NCBI GenBank assembly: GCA_039720395.1
Contig: JBBPBK010000130.1
Span: 124,001 to 188,000 of the forward strand
Source: Liquidambar formosana
Taxonomy: Eukaryota; Streptophyta; Magnoliopsida; Saxifragales; Altingiaceae
DNA length: 64,000 nt
Reading direction: 5' to 3'
Shown here: in pieces, positions 33,761-46,616 of the stretch
Numbering within the stretch: the first letter of the stretch is position 1
Layout of the letters: each line of letters starts with the position of its first letter
Translations under genes and position numbers: made by a program
The notes under the pieces: model-generated
What the model was told of the DNA's origin: nothing
The model's database searches: none
What the model saw: the letters and a program-made list of their open reading frames with translations, nothing else

Positions 33761-36733
33761 ATGGGTAATAAGTTGGGAAGGAGGCGACAAGTGGTTGATG
33801 AGAAATACACAAGGCCTCAAGGGTTGTACCAGCATAGGGATGTCGATCATAAGAAGCTTAGGAAGCTTATACTTGAATCTAAGCTCGCTCCTTGCTTTCC
33901 TGGTGATGAAGAATGCACCTGTGATCTTGAAGAATGCCCAATTTGCTTTCTGGTCCGTTTTTTCATTGTGCCTTTCTTGTTAGTCTGTATTTTTCTTTTT
34001 AAATTTTACCCTCTTTTTGTTCATTGGGAATTGATGAAAGTCAATTTTCTTAATTTAGACCTTAGGGCTTTTGTTGAATGGTATTGCAATCTGGTTTTTT
34101 CTTGAAGTGTGGTGTAATACCTTGTAATTGTACCTTATTGGCCTTTTCCCCCCATTTGGATAAGGAAGAAAGAATTATGTTAATTATGAAAGAGGCGAAC
34201 CTCCTCTACAAAGAATTATATTAACTATTGGCCCCTGTTTGTTCTTCTTTTAGTATTATCCAAGTCTCAACCGATCAAGATGTTGCATGAAGAGCATTTG
34301 TACAGGTAACTATTCAGATTCTTTAACATGAGATTTGTGTAGTTGTGAATATGTAGATTTTTTTTATTTTCTTCTTTGCGCCAGAGTGTTTTTTGCAGAT
34401 GAAGACGCCCAATTCAACTCGTCCTACACAGTATCCTTTTCTTTTAATTTATGTGTTTAGTTTAGATTACTTTATATTTATCATTTTAACTGCTGCCATT
34501 TTTTCCCTCTGCAATTTAAATTTTATATTATGGTCTTTCTTAACATAACGAGGTGCCCTTTCTGCAAAACTTCAAATTATGCTGTTGAGTACCGGGGTGT
34601 GAAAACAAAAGAGGAAAAGGGCATCGAGCAAATTGTATGATTTTCTTTACTACTTTGCCGTACTTTGTTTGATTCATGGGACTGCTAAACTAATATTGTT
34701 TACAATGTGGATCTCGCATGTCATTTACATATTTTCAAATGTGCAGGAAGAACAACGGGTTATAGAAGCAAAAATAAGGATGCGGCAGCAAGAGCTTCAG
34801 GATGACGAAGAGAGAATGCAGAAAAGACTAGAAATAAGTTCGTCAGGCAGAATGGTCGTACCAGGGGAGGTCGAATACAGCTCAACATCAGGTATCCTTT
34901 CATTGGAATTCTGGTGATCATGTGTACATTAACGTGTCCTTTGATTTTATAACGATTACATAATTTTTATTCCCTTTATCCTTTCTTGTGGCTGTGGCTG
35001 TGGCTGTGCGCGTGCCTTAGTTATTTATTTATTTATTTATTTTTCTCCAGTACCAGCCTCTAGGTTTCCTGTAGAAGGTGAGGAAATTGTTGCTTCTCAA
35101 GATTCCAGAGCTCCATTGACAATTAGACCACCTCTACAGACAAGGCAGAACAGGTATTCAATGTTCTTGCACAAATTTTCTGTCATTTTCTACTGAATAA
35201 CATGTTGGGGTTGCTATTATGTTCTCTTTTCTCTTTGGTTCCTCTGTGTGCATATGGTTCTTCCACAAATAAATTAATGAATAATTTTATAGACTAGTGA
35301 ATAACTATAGAGAAAGAAGAAAAAGAAAATAAGAAGGGATCTCCTACTTCATGAAAAATATCAGAATGATGTTAATCTTTTTGTTTTTGTCCTTTGTCTT
35401 AGGTTACATTATTGCCTGTTTTGTTCTTTGCCATAATTGTTCTCTATTTATGTTTTATGTCATGGATGCAACTTCCTTTTTTTGTCATTTTAAATCTATG
35501 AGAAATTGATGGGAAATACGGTGTTTGAGATAGTGTACATAAAATTTGACTTTTGAGAAAGAGACTCATGAAACAATGTTCTCCATAGGGAATTTTTTCC
35601 TTATGAGCAGATAGGTTGCGGAGAATCAATGCCTGTTTTTGGATCCTCTGTTTCAAAAACTTATGTTGCACTAATCATGTCAAGTAATGGAAGTGTTCTT
35701 TCTTAGCTGGAAGTCTGGAACTGGATTTGTTGCATTCCGAAATTTAAGGAAAGATTTATTCATTTTTAATTCCTTTTAAGGGTATTTCAAGGTCCAGTGG
35801 AAAATATCTCCAGGTTGGATTTGTCAAGAAGAGGTTTTATTTATTTATTTATTGGCACAATAATAGGATCTAGAGAAGTTACATGAACTGCCAGTTATTG
35901 GTGTTTGAAAAATTAGGACATGGACATTGCAGGGTCAGAACTATATATAAATGTATATAATTATATATACATCTACCATCTTTAAGTTCATGTCCTTAAT
36001 GAAAGAAAAGTTGTGTTCCATATTAATTATGGAATGTCGTTATGTTTATGACTTGGGACATCGAAAAAGTATTGGCAAGGACATGGAGTCTTTGTGCTTC
36101 TTTTCAGTGTGTTGTTTCCTAAATTGAGCAAGGTTGTTGTTCTAAGTATGTCAAATCTGATAGTTTAGTCACAAGACTTTACAAGATCATCTGTGAAGTC
36201 CTCTCCTTGCTATTGGTTTGTTATCCTTGAAACCATCTCTATTTAGTTTGCCTTGGTTAAAGGGAGATAAATTGTTAATGCTATTCTGTATTTTTGTACT
36301 AATATGAATATAGTTAGGACATGACTGAGAAGTGCGAAGTGTCCAATGTGTGCCCAAGAGGTGTCATTGTCTGATACATGTCAAATACGGACACAACTCC
36401 TTTTTAGAAGTGTTTGTGCATCTTAGCTAAAATTTGTTTTGTTTTTTTTTAATAAATAAATAATGTGTCAAAATTTAAATTGTATCCACAAGAGTGTTAA
36501 TTATGGAGCTGGTTTTTTATAGGGGTCTAAATTGGTTTGGTTTGGAGCCAAAACAGAACCGAACTGACCTAGGTTTATTCTGTTAAATGGTCAAACAGCC
36601 AAACTTAAACTAGAATTGAACTGACCCTTGGATAAAATCGAATAAAATCAAACCGAATTAAGTTCAGTGTGGTTCGGTTTGGTTCTTGGTGTTACATAGT
36701 TACTTAAAATTGCATAACAAATATTCACCCACC

Positions 36734-36798
<65 letters not shown>

Positions 36799-39700
36799 TT
36801 TGGACAACTAAAAATATTTTACTGGAACTATCCCATCCATAAAGTTCCCTAAATTATAGTTTTATTTACAATAGGAAATGTGAGTTTCCTGATCATACAC
36901 TTCCCGATATTACTTGAACTTGATATTTGGCATTCATAATGTGCATGATAGGAGTATCGAATCCAATGGGTTTGGCGAAATGTGATACCTACAAAATTAT
37001 ATTGATGGGTGTAGGAGTAAAACGTTTTACACCAGGTGTACTTTGATCCTATCTCTATATATGTGTATAATAGGTTTAATTCGTTTTTTAATAAGGGGGT
37101 TGGTTCTTGGATTGGTTCGGTTTGTTCCAATCCCAAACTGAGAAGTGAGAACCAAAACCAACCTCGAACCGACCTTGTAGGTTCTACTAATTTTAAAACC
37201 AAACTGGACTGAACCTAGCTAAAAACACTAACAGAATCAAACCGATCCGATCCGAACCAAACCAGATTGGTTTGGTTCTCAGTTTGAACCAGCCCAAGTT
37301 GCACCCTAGTTTTTGTTGTGGTAGACTGGTAGCTATAGCTTGGTTAGAGAAAATATATCCCCTTTGGTAGCCTAGAACTAAGACTGTGGGTCAAATTCAA
37401 TCAAAGAAACCTTTTTGGTCCAAAGGAAAGTGTCCATGGTAGTTGTTTGAGTCCTTAGTTTCTTAGTTTGCTAGTTTTATCAAGTCCTCATCATGGTAAG
37501 GTTGTTTTTGTTTTGTTTTTTTTTTCTTGGGTATTTTTGCAGATTTCTTGTTTTATACAGTTTCCATTTTGTTTGGATTTTCTAAGAGGATTTGAGGCCA
37601 ATTTGGAGTATTTTCTTAATTTTAAATTATCCCATTAAGAGTTCGGAAACATTCTATTTTAGAAGAATTTAAGACCTAGTTAGTTTCAATATTGGTTAAG
37701 TCTTATAGTTCTTATTTGCTTAGCAAGTTTTCTGGAGGCTATGAATAAGGGACATTGTACCCAAAAGAAATTGGAGCTTAATTAATCGAATTTTGAGTGT
37801 TTTTAGTTTGGTTGTTGAAGGCATGCTTGCCTAGATTCTTCTACTTATACTTCTTCTTCTTCTCTTTTTTAGTTTCTATTCTTGCTGTGTTTTCTGACTA
37901 ATCCACAGCCATTCCAACCCAACTCCCATAACCCTAACCCTATTGCAAATTTGCAATGTCATGAGCCTTTACCCTAAGATCTTAAATTCTAAAATAATTG
38001 TTGTTCAGAAATTTCAATGACTTATTTTCTGAAATTCCGTCCAATTATTGCCTTTAAACCTTTATTGACCCTTTCGAACCCAAATTCATCTAGAAACCCT
38101 AGTACTCTCTTAGCACCCTTCAAATCTAAAATCACAACCCTTTGCCCACCATAAAAATCACATACATCTTTATTAATCTAGTGCTGTACGTATGTTCTGT
38201 GTCAATTATGAGACATGTTTTAGTAAAACTCGATTGTCTCAAGAAACAATATCAATCAACTGGTTCTCAGCTTGATGACATGAACAGACTAATGGATTTA
38301 AGTTTCAATTTCAGGCAAAGTTCAACCTTTATACAATTTAATGAGGCTATTGAGGCCTATACTTGATGTTGGGCTCAAGGGAAATGCCTTGAGGGATAGC
38401 CTGCCACTTAAGTCACTTGAAATCATCACCTTAATAGTGAGCCTTGCATGCGGTACATATTCACATCTTGTTGCTCACCTTATTTTTGACATGCACCTTT
38501 TATGTTATCAAATTTAGGGCACTTATACCACATAATTGGGGCTTTTTTTTTTTGTTTTCTTTTCAAATTTTTTTTTTTCAACTAAGACTACTACTATTAT
38601 TATTATTATTATTATTATTTTTTAATTTTATTTTTTGTTTTAACACAGATTTTAGAACTTTCTAGGGCCTTTAAGGGTTGTTTCTTAGCACTCCCTTTTT
38701 CCCCCATATAAATTAATAATATTTTTATTTGTAGAAGAAGTAGAGCCTTGCATGCGGTACATATTCACATCTTGTTGCTCACCTTATTTTTGACATGCAC
38801 CTTTTATGTTATCAAATTTAGGGCACTTATACCACATAATTGGGGCTTTTTTTTTTTGTTTTCTTTTCAAATTTTTTTTTTTCAACTAAGACTACTACTA
38901 TTATTATTATTATTATTATTATTTTTTAATTTTATTTTTTGTTTTAACACAGATTTTAGAACTTTCTAGGGCCTTTAAGGGTTGTTTCTTAGCACTCCCT
39001 TTTTCCCCCATATAAATTAATAATATTTTTATTTGTAGAAGAAGTATACAAGCACTATAAAGTAAAGCATTGAATGGAATTAACCCTTTCAATCACTGTA
39101 ACATTTTGGATGAAGATTTCCCCTAAAAAATTCTCTGGAATTCTAGTTGCCCCTTGAATTAATCTCTACAACATTATACCTTTCTTAATCAAAGCCTTCA
39201 TTTGCCATGAAAAAACCTTTTTAATCAAGAAATTAAGCAACAACGAAATCCCAATTGACCAAAACAAGCCTCCTTAATCTATATTACAAAAGAGAGGGGC
39301 AATCATGTTATATAGAGTACAAATTGTGGTTCTGTCATCACTGGTTGGCATGGGGTATTGTTACCAAGGATTTATGGGAGCGGAGGCCGAAGTGGATTCT
39401 AAGAATGCAGTGGATGGGGTACAGATAAGGCTAAAGGATTTGTAGAATGTGTTCATATGTATCCATAATTCCATATTACAGATGTGTTTACTAGTTTTCA
39501 AGGGTTTTTAATTGATAAAATGATGTTGCATCTGAAATAGCTATCTCGCCCAAATCCTACTCCCTCCATTCCTAATTGACTATCCTCTTTGAAAAAAAAC
39601 ACGCTTTTTTAGGGAACCCCATTAAATGATTTCACATCAACATATATCTTTTAACATTCCAATTTTGGCCCCAATTGTACAAAACATTGGAAAAAGATAA

Positions 39701-42700
39701 AATACCTATGAGAAAGGGTATTCTAGGAAATCAAATAAAAAAAATCATTGACTTTTTTGAATGGGACAATTATTTTGGAACATCCCAAAAAGGAAAAGAG
39801 GCCAATAAAATAGGAATGGAGGGAGTAGGATTTGGGGGCCCAAAAACCCTTCTCAAAATAATGCCTTAATTGGTGTTTTTGTTTGAATCCCTTCTAGATG
39901 GGATTTCAGAAAGGCAACTTAGACCAAATAACCCTACTCACTCCCCACCCTGCACCCACCACCTATTATCACCACCACCAACTCCCCAAAATACCACCTG
40001 CATCCCCCAACATCACCAACCACTCATCACCACCACCACCACCACCACCACCACGACCACCCATCACCACAACCACCACCACCCAACATTGCTAACCAGT
40101 TATCATCACTACCCATGCTAAGCACTTGTCATAACCATCCACCGACCACCACTACCACCATCACAACCACCCACCTATCATCAGCCAACATTTGTTACCA
40201 CCACCACCCAACTTTCATCATCCACCATTATTGAAATAGGACATGTATCATTTGTTTTATTTGATAAAAGTCCTTCAGGTAACATATCATTTGTTATATT
40301 AGATAAAAGTCCTTTAGGTACTTAAATTCCATCCCTACAGAATGACGCATGCAAGTAAGGAAATTTGTAATTCCACAATTAAATTTCTTAGGTGCAGGAT
40401 AGTTAAGTCAACGAGGGAAATTTGTAAATAAAGGGATTTTAAATTTTATCATTTTAATTCCCTTCATTTTGAATATCTCTAGTAATCACTGGTAGATATC
40501 TTAAACTTAGAAAGAATGGAAGGCAGGCAATTTAGAATTGAATCAAGTTTTGAGATCTTAATAGTTTTCCACCAACATGGATACCCTACAACCTATACAG
40601 CTGTGATTTAGCTAATATTTATCATCTGCACTTGTCATAATGTTGTACAAAGTTCTTTAGCCATAAGCCGCTATTGGACTATCTGTAAATATTCTTTGAT
40701 TTTTGCAGTGGAAGAGATAGACACCTTTGCTCCATTATTATTATTATTATTTTTGTCCCAAATTTTGTGTGCAATGTACTAGTATTTCTGGACACTAATA
40801 ATTAGATTTAGGGCTAAGCCTCAAGCCATAAGTTTGAAAAGATTAGCTTATTATAATCAGATTTCTTTTTACATCTGGTTTTATAAATTTATCAGATGTT
40901 GAAATAATCTGATTTATGTGCTATCTTATTAATAGTTACATACTTCAATTGCAGGGATGAGGAATTTGACCTGGATCTTGAGGAAATAATGGTCATGGAA
41001 GCAATCTGGCTTTCTATTCAGGTAAATGTTCTAGATTGATGAACTCTTGATATTTGTTTGAAGGAACTGCCACATTGATCCTATGAAGGCTGCAAACCGA
41101 TCAAATAGGCCTAAGGTTTCCAAGGTTACTTAGCTATAATGCTATATATGTGGAATTTGTGAATTTGTAAATCACCCCATTTTTAATCAAATTCCTCAAA
41201 GAGTTTCAATAGACCTTCCTTGTCCCAACATTCTTGGGGAAACCTATTGTAAAACTGTATCATATATCTATCCAAATCAAAAACTGCCTTTCTCACCTAA
41301 TCAGTGTCAAAAGCTTTTTCAATCCACCCAATCAGCTAACTTAGGAATAAAATTCTAGTCCAAAATATGTTTCTTAATTTTTCCTATAGGTATTATAATT
41401 GTTTACATACATGGATATATGTATCTTATTTCTTCTTTGGGTGCTTCTTACACATGGTGGGTCACTGTGGCAGAGATTAGGTTCAAGTTCGGTCAGTCAT
41501 TCTATTAGTATGACAGTTAAATGTCCTTGTTGGAATGCTTTTTGGATCGCTTATTTAGCATCCACTTGATTACTAGGTTAAGAATAAACTGCTCCAGCCT
41601 CATCCTTGGTAAAAACTTTCTCCTGTCTTTGGTTGACTTTAGGAAAAAACTTTTTCCTGGGTTTAGTGGCCGTGTGGGTGAGGGGGTGTGGGTTTTTTTA
41701 TATTTTATCTTGGCAGGGATCACCTGCATGGGGGTTGGAGGAGGTGTTTCAGTAGGTAGACAACCTGATTACAGCAAAATGGTCCTTTCCCAATCAATTT
41801 AGATGCTGAATTTCTATACAATTTTCTGATTCATTGCCCAGTCTTCTGATTCATCTAGGCAAGAACATTGAGAAGGTTTGAGATGTCATGGGTTACGTCA
41901 AACTGAATACATGATCTAGTGAACAGGTTAGCATGCAAAGCCTTTGATTCTAAAGGCTGTACCAGGTGGATAATGGTCTCCTTTTCCAGGTATGGTTTCA
42001 CTGGAAGAGATAGGAAAGCATTTTTAGGAATTGGAGGTTGTGGGGATAGCTGCATTGTTAGATCCGGTGTCATTTCTGTTTGTGTAACCAATGTAGGTGA
42101 TCTGAGCTTAAAGCTCTGCTTCCCAAAAAAAAAAAAAAAAAAAAAAACCAACAACTTTTCCTACGCTTCTGGTCATCATTTTTTCCCCTTGAAAATGCAG
42201 TCTTTGAAGCTGATTTACCTGTTAGTAATTCAATATACTTTTATTATTTTATTCTTTTGAAAAAAATGGGCAGCCTTTTAAGCCACAATCTACCTGTTAT
42301 TTTTTCACTTGTACATTGCGGGTGTTGTAAGTCTCTGGTCAAATGGTGTTTAGTGTTTTTGTGAATCCATTTTATGCTCCACTCCATCTTCCCATCATCT
42401 CTCCCTCTCCCTTTCCCCTTCCCCTTCCCCAACCCCAAGGGGTATACTTTTGACTGATCACTTTTATAGTTTTGACTGATGAATATGAATGCTGACTTTC
42501 CTTCTGGACAACTAAACCACACATGTGCTATTGAGCTATGAAGTCTAATTTGTTCACCTTAGATACTTTCTATCAATAAATGATGTGGAGAGTTTGGCCT
42601 CCAACTTGGGCTGTAGGGTGGGTTCTCCATTTTATGAATTGGAGGTAGAGCGTTTCGAAGGGTGGGAAACCTGCCTACCTATTATTTGTCCCTATTTCAC

Positions 42701-45425
42701 ATCTCGGTGACTATGGCTAAGCAGTTAGAAAGTTGCGAAGAGACTTTCCGTGGGCAGGATTAGATGATGATGATGAAAGATGTATCATGTAGAATGGGAT
42801 AAGAACAGTTCTCCAAAGAAGGGTGGGGGTCAGGGTTAAGGTACTTGGTTGAAATGAATGACGCCTTGTTGGATAAGTGGTTCTGGAAGTTTGCAATCAA
42901 GAAGGAAGCTTTGTGGTGCAAAGTGGTGTTGGGGATGTTTAGCAATGGTTTTTTTTTTTTTTTTTTTTCTGTTGGTATTGTTAGAGGGTTTGGCTTCAAA
43001 ATTGGGGAGGGTGGTTCCATTAGATTCTGGGAAGATGTTTGGTGTGGGGAGAGACCTCTGAGAGAGGAGTGCCCTACTCTTTTTGTGCTGGCAGTCAACA
43101 AAAAAGCCTGAGTAGAAGATTATTTGAGGTGGGATGACAAATCTCCATGTTTGGATGTGTTGTTTGGTGGAATTTTCAGGATTGAGAAATTGAGGTGTTG
43201 GTTTTTTTAGAGAAGATTTATTCTGTTAAGATTGAGCCAGGGGGGGATGACAGTATTGTATAGCGAAATGGGAGAAATGGGCAGTTTTCAGTTAAGTCCT
43301 ATTTTAACTTTTTGGATGGGTTTAATGGTCATCGTCTTCCACTGTCCAATGTGTGGCTTCATATGATTCCCTCAAAAGTAACCTTTTTTAGCTGGGTTGC
43401 TTGCTGGGAAAAATGATTGACCATTGATAATCTTCAAGAGGGTTTCAGATTCCTTACAGGTGTGTCCTTTGTAAAAAGGATGTGGAGATGGTGGACTATT
43501 TACTTATTCATTGTCAGATGGCTAGAGAGACACGGGATTCTTGTCTGGGATTATTTGGGATTAGGTGGGTGATGCCAAGATAGGTGATTCAGTTTATAGA
43601 CTCTTGGGGTTGCAAATCTTTAAACAGACCTGGCTTTAGCTATTTGGAGGCCTGTTCCGTATTCTGCTTTTTGGGCTTTGTGGAATGAAAGGAATGGTTG
43701 AACATTTTATAATGAGGAGGGTTCTATTCACTCTGTTAGGAGACAGGTTTTTGAGTTTCTGTTCGCTTGGGGAGTGTCGGATGATTTTTGTAACCAGGCA
43801 ACTTTTTCAGGATTTTTTTGTCTTCCTTAGCTTTATAGTTTTTCCTGTATTCTCCCAGTGTACAGGGGCTTCGGCCCTTTTTCTGCTATTTTGTATAATT
43901 TTACATTTACCTGTTCAAAAAGGTAAAATAAAATCAATCACCTCATTAGAGGATAAGTCCAATCATTATTTTCCAAGGTAAAAAATGAGGTGGTGAATAG
44001 TGAATAAAAGCTGAATATCAAGTGGTTTTATGCAGTCTTGATCCATGGAACCACCACTAATGGTGTGTTTCAATTTCTGCATGTAGGTCATTAGTGGTGT
44101 TGTTCTTGGAGAGGTACCTCATGTGACCTATATATTTAGTGTTGTTTTTCAGAGCTTTGCTTGGCATGTATTATCTTGTAGTTCTGATTTTTGTGAATGG
44201 TACTTTTATAATGTTATTCACATTGAATTGTTAGTGTAACTCTTAATATTTCTCTATTGTTTGATCCTTTTCATCTCTAATGCAAAGTCTGGCTGGCTCT
44301 TACTACCAATAAATTACATAGTAAAAGTAATCAAGTTACCATAGTCTTTTATTGCCCTTCCTGAGAATGTGAACGCCAAATTAGTTGAATGTTAATTGAT
44401 GACTCCCAAAGACAATGAATTTCTGATGCCCAAAGACAGTGAATTTCTGCCTGAATTATCATGATCCTCATTTTTTTTCTCTTTTTTTTGACAGACTTTT
44501 CAAATAGAAATATGTTTTTTATTTGTGACTTGATGATATAGGCATTTAAAATTGCACAACAGTGTGATCTCTTAAATAGAGACGTTAAAAAACTATTTGC
44601 TCAGCAGGAGCAATGATGCACCAGATAATCTGGTGCCTTTTTTATTCTTTTATTCTTTCCCTTTCTTTTTTTTTTTTTGGCTGGGGGCTGCCTATTGTTG
44701 CATTATTGTCAAATTGATCTCCGTCTCTATTCTAACCTTTTGTATGGAAATTGGAAGTTTCGATATATGTTTTACATTCCCAATATACTCCAGATGATCT
44801 GCATTTATATTGAACTGTATGAAAATTGTAATTACAGGAGTCTGGCAAACGCCGAAATCCAGCGTATGGTGATGCTGCTCCTTCTGCACAATATGTCACA
44901 GGAGATCGCTTTGTCTCACCGGAGATGGCTCTGCCAGCTGAATCATCCTCCTCCCCTTCTGGTGGTCTTGCTTGTGCAATTGCAGCCCTAGCTGAGCGTC
45001 AGCAAATAGGCGGAGAATCCTCCTTGAACTATAATGGAAATATGTCTGCATTCAACATGCTTCCAGGGCGTAGCAGGGTTTCTAGCGGGGCAGTGCAGGA
45101 TGTAGAGAATTATACTCCTACAGAGAGCTCAAATGAGGTGTCACCTGACAGCAGGATGGCAGTCACAGGGGATGATGGGGAATGGGGTGTAGACCATGGA
45201 TCTGAGGTGGCTGAAGCTGGGACCAGCTACACAAGCTCTGACACAATAGAAGAAGCTGGGGTTGCTGCATTACCACCGCCAGATGAAATTGAGGGTAGCT
45301 TTCAAAACGTCACGGGCCGGCCTATTATTCCAGAGAGCTTCGAGGAACAGATGATGCTAGCCATGGCGGTTTCGCTAGCTGAGGCTCGAGCTATGACAAG
45401 TGCACAAGGAGTTGCATGGCAATAG
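33761..45425 (+). CDS. DA2: DA2/GW2-type RING E3 ubiquitin-protein ligase
   Basis: Orthologue-like of Arabidopsis DA2 and rice GW2, E3 ligases that restrict seed and organ size by limiting cell proliferation; DA2 works with DA1. Eight coding exons join in frame: 33761-33952, 34254-34305, 34385-34430, 34553-34634, 34747-34891, 35051-35153, 40955-41021 and 44838-45425, giving 424 aa (GW2 425, DA2 about 400). The N-terminus MGNKLGRRR and RPQGLY..RDVD are family hallmarks. The unusual RING spans C59 to C101: CPIC, RCC, CTEC and CPFC, spread over exons 1-4. A charged region (about 125-160) follows. Two UIM-like stretches are visible: [15 protein letters not shown] (about 216-230) and [15 protein letters not shown] (398-412). 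The leader exon begins at 33510 after a TTTGCAG acceptor. Introns 6 (5.8 kb) and 7 (3.8 kb) are swollen by mobile DNA. All splice sites are GT-AG and no lesion is seen. Confidence 0.94.
36520..37308. mobile_element. Non-autonomous hAT-type element in DA2 intron 6
   Basis: Starts TAGGGGTCTAAATTGG and ends CCCAAGTTGCACCCTA, an inverted pair. Flanks GTTTTTTA and GTTTTTGT match at 6 of 8 positions. The interior is rich in GGTTTGGTTCGG and AACCGAACC words, usual in plant hAT-like MITEs. No transposase. It carries the C/A homopolymer pair. Confidence 0.65.
36735..36793. repeat. C31 followed by A28 homopolymers
   Basis: A run of 31 C directly followed by 28 A within the hAT-like element. Very unusual length for poly-C; it may be real slippage or an assembly or polishing artefact. 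Confidence 0.9.
38439..39046. repeat. Perfect 304-bp tandem duplication in DA2 intron 6
   Basis: Copies 38439-38742 and 38743-39046 appear identical along their whole length, including homopolymer and (TTA)n runs. Each starts GAGCCTTGCATGCGGTACAT and ends GTAGAAGAAGTA. Either a very recent duplication or an assembly duplication. Confidence 0.92.
39560..39825. mobile_element. Stowaway MITE (Tc1/mariner) in DA2 intron 6
   Basis: Ends CTCCCTCCATTCCTA and the inverted TAGGAATGGAGGGAG, the diagnostic Stowaway terminus, flanked by TA on each side (39558-39559 and 39826-39827). 266 bp, AT-rich, non-coding. Confidence 0.92.
39935..40215. repeat. ACC/CCA-rich low-complexity tract
   Basis: Imperfect CCA/ACC trinucleotide-rich DNA, including a CACCACCACC run near 40030. 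Open frames here (His/Pro/Thr repeats) are a by-product of the repeat. Confidence 0.85.
41022..44837 (+). other. DA2 intron 7 (3.8 kb)
   Basis: Donor CAG|GTAAAT and acceptor ATTACAG|GAGTC. It contains a LINE 3' fragment; the remainder shows poly-A/T runs and no other recognisable element. Confidence 0.85.
42840..43935 (+). pseudogene. L1-type LINE 3' fragment (zf-RVT region)
   Basis: Broken plus-strand reading frames match the C-terminal part of plant L1-like ORF2 proteins. [20 protein letters not shown] comes first, then [20 protein letters not shown], followed in other frames by [20 protein letters not shown] and [20 protein letters not shown], the zinc-binding reverse-transcriptase tail with its Cys/His pattern. 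Several stops and frame changes and an internal poly-T run show it is dead. No reverse transcriptase palm motif is present, so it is a 5'-truncated copy inserted in the sense direction of DA2. Confidence 0.82.
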
Positions 45426-45575
45426 TTCTAATGTCAAGTTACTGATGATTCTCTTTCTCGAACAGATGATGCGGGCCATTGCTGTTTTGCTTAACTGAGG
45501 CACGAGGTATGACAAATGCTCAGGGAGTTGCATGGCAATACCAAGGTCAAGGTACTAATGACTCTCTATCTCCCT
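45346..45575 (+). repeat. 115-bp tandem duplication spanning the DA2 stop codon
   Basis: Unit 1 (45346-45460) holds the last 26 or so codons of DA2 plus the stop and 35 nt of 3' UTR. Unit 2 (45461-45575) repeats it at about 80% identity within the 3' UTR. In unit 2 the frame reads MMRAIAVLLN then TGA, and the original stop position has become TAC. Confidence 0.85.
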
Positions 45576-46616
45576 CTCTCTCTCTCTCTCTCTCGCCCTC
45601 TCTTGATATACAGAGATAATAGGAAAACAGAAAATTGATTGTAGTGAATGAAAGGTTGTCAGGTTATGCTATATGCAGCCATTTAGATCTGATTCTTTCT
45701 TAGGTAGGATATGATTACCGTATGTTCATTCCCATGTACAAAGAGATCTTTATATTGCTTTATCCATAGCACGTGGCGCACACAAAACTTATGATGGGCA
45801 CTAGACTGTGATCTCAAATGCTATGAAGGAAAAAATTGAACTCATTATTACTGCTTGTGTGAAATACTGAAATGAAATGGAAGGATTCTTTTTCATGGTC
45901 CATTTGAAATTGACCCTTGGAGCTTTGAGCATATCCAAAGGTTTGAGCAAGAAGATTTCGTAGAGCATAGAAGGCCAATTTTGTCGAGGATGCAGTGGGA
46001 AGGGTTGCGGATTCTAACAAAACTGCTGTTCAGCTTTGCCACGAGACGGTCAATTTGATGGAGCTCTCAAGGATATATTGGATATACCACAAACTTGGTT
46101 AAGAAAATGCAGCACCCTCGATAGCTTTTATTTTCACTCATGCTAGTGTGGAAGGGTTTTTTTATGGTAGGACCACAACCCACCTAGATGCCGTGTAAGG
46201 GTGGATTAAGTGGTGTTGCCAGCCAGCATTCCTCTCAGCAACTCTTACCGAATGGTTGATCCTAAGAAACTGGGCTACAGAATGGCATCGCTCTATCAGG
46301 TGACGCTTTATGAATCTCTCCTCAAGCAACTAGTCGCTCTGTCAGGTGATACTTTATGAATCCATCTTCCTTAGGCTATTACTCCCTCGGTCCCATAATT
46401 ATAGTCGATCTATCAGGTGGACGTAACTTGGCTCGTTTATAACTGAATTACTGAATTACCTTACTAGTTGGAAAGCTGATCGACAATCTGGCCTCTTCTC
46501 GCAACATATGTTGACATTTTGTTCCCCTCGTCCGTCGTGATTTTTAACTAGTAAAATTGTTTTCTAGCACAAATCTGAGTTTCACCCAGCCACTTATTAT
46601 TTTAATCAAATCTAGG

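Larger units (their letters stand above)
35154..40954 (+). other. DA2 intron 6 (5.8 kb)
   Basis: Donor CAG|GTATTC and acceptor TTGCAG|GGATG. It contains a hAT-like element, a C31A28 homopolymer pair, a perfect 304-bp tandem duplication, a Stowaway MITE and an ACC-rich tract. The rest is AT-rich without coding signal. Confidence 0.85.

Noticed and set aside
38444..38969. Two identical 73-codon frames
   Set aside because: They are the same shadow frame in the two copies of the 304-bp duplication, rich in Phe/Leu from T-runs.
39870..40121. Thr/His/Pro-repeat frames
   Set aside because: Produced by the ACC-rich low-complexity tract in a DA2 intron.
46380..46405. Second Stowaway MITE
   Set aside because: Only one terminus is visible (CTCCCTCGGTCCCATAAT); no inverted partner or second TA was found nearby.
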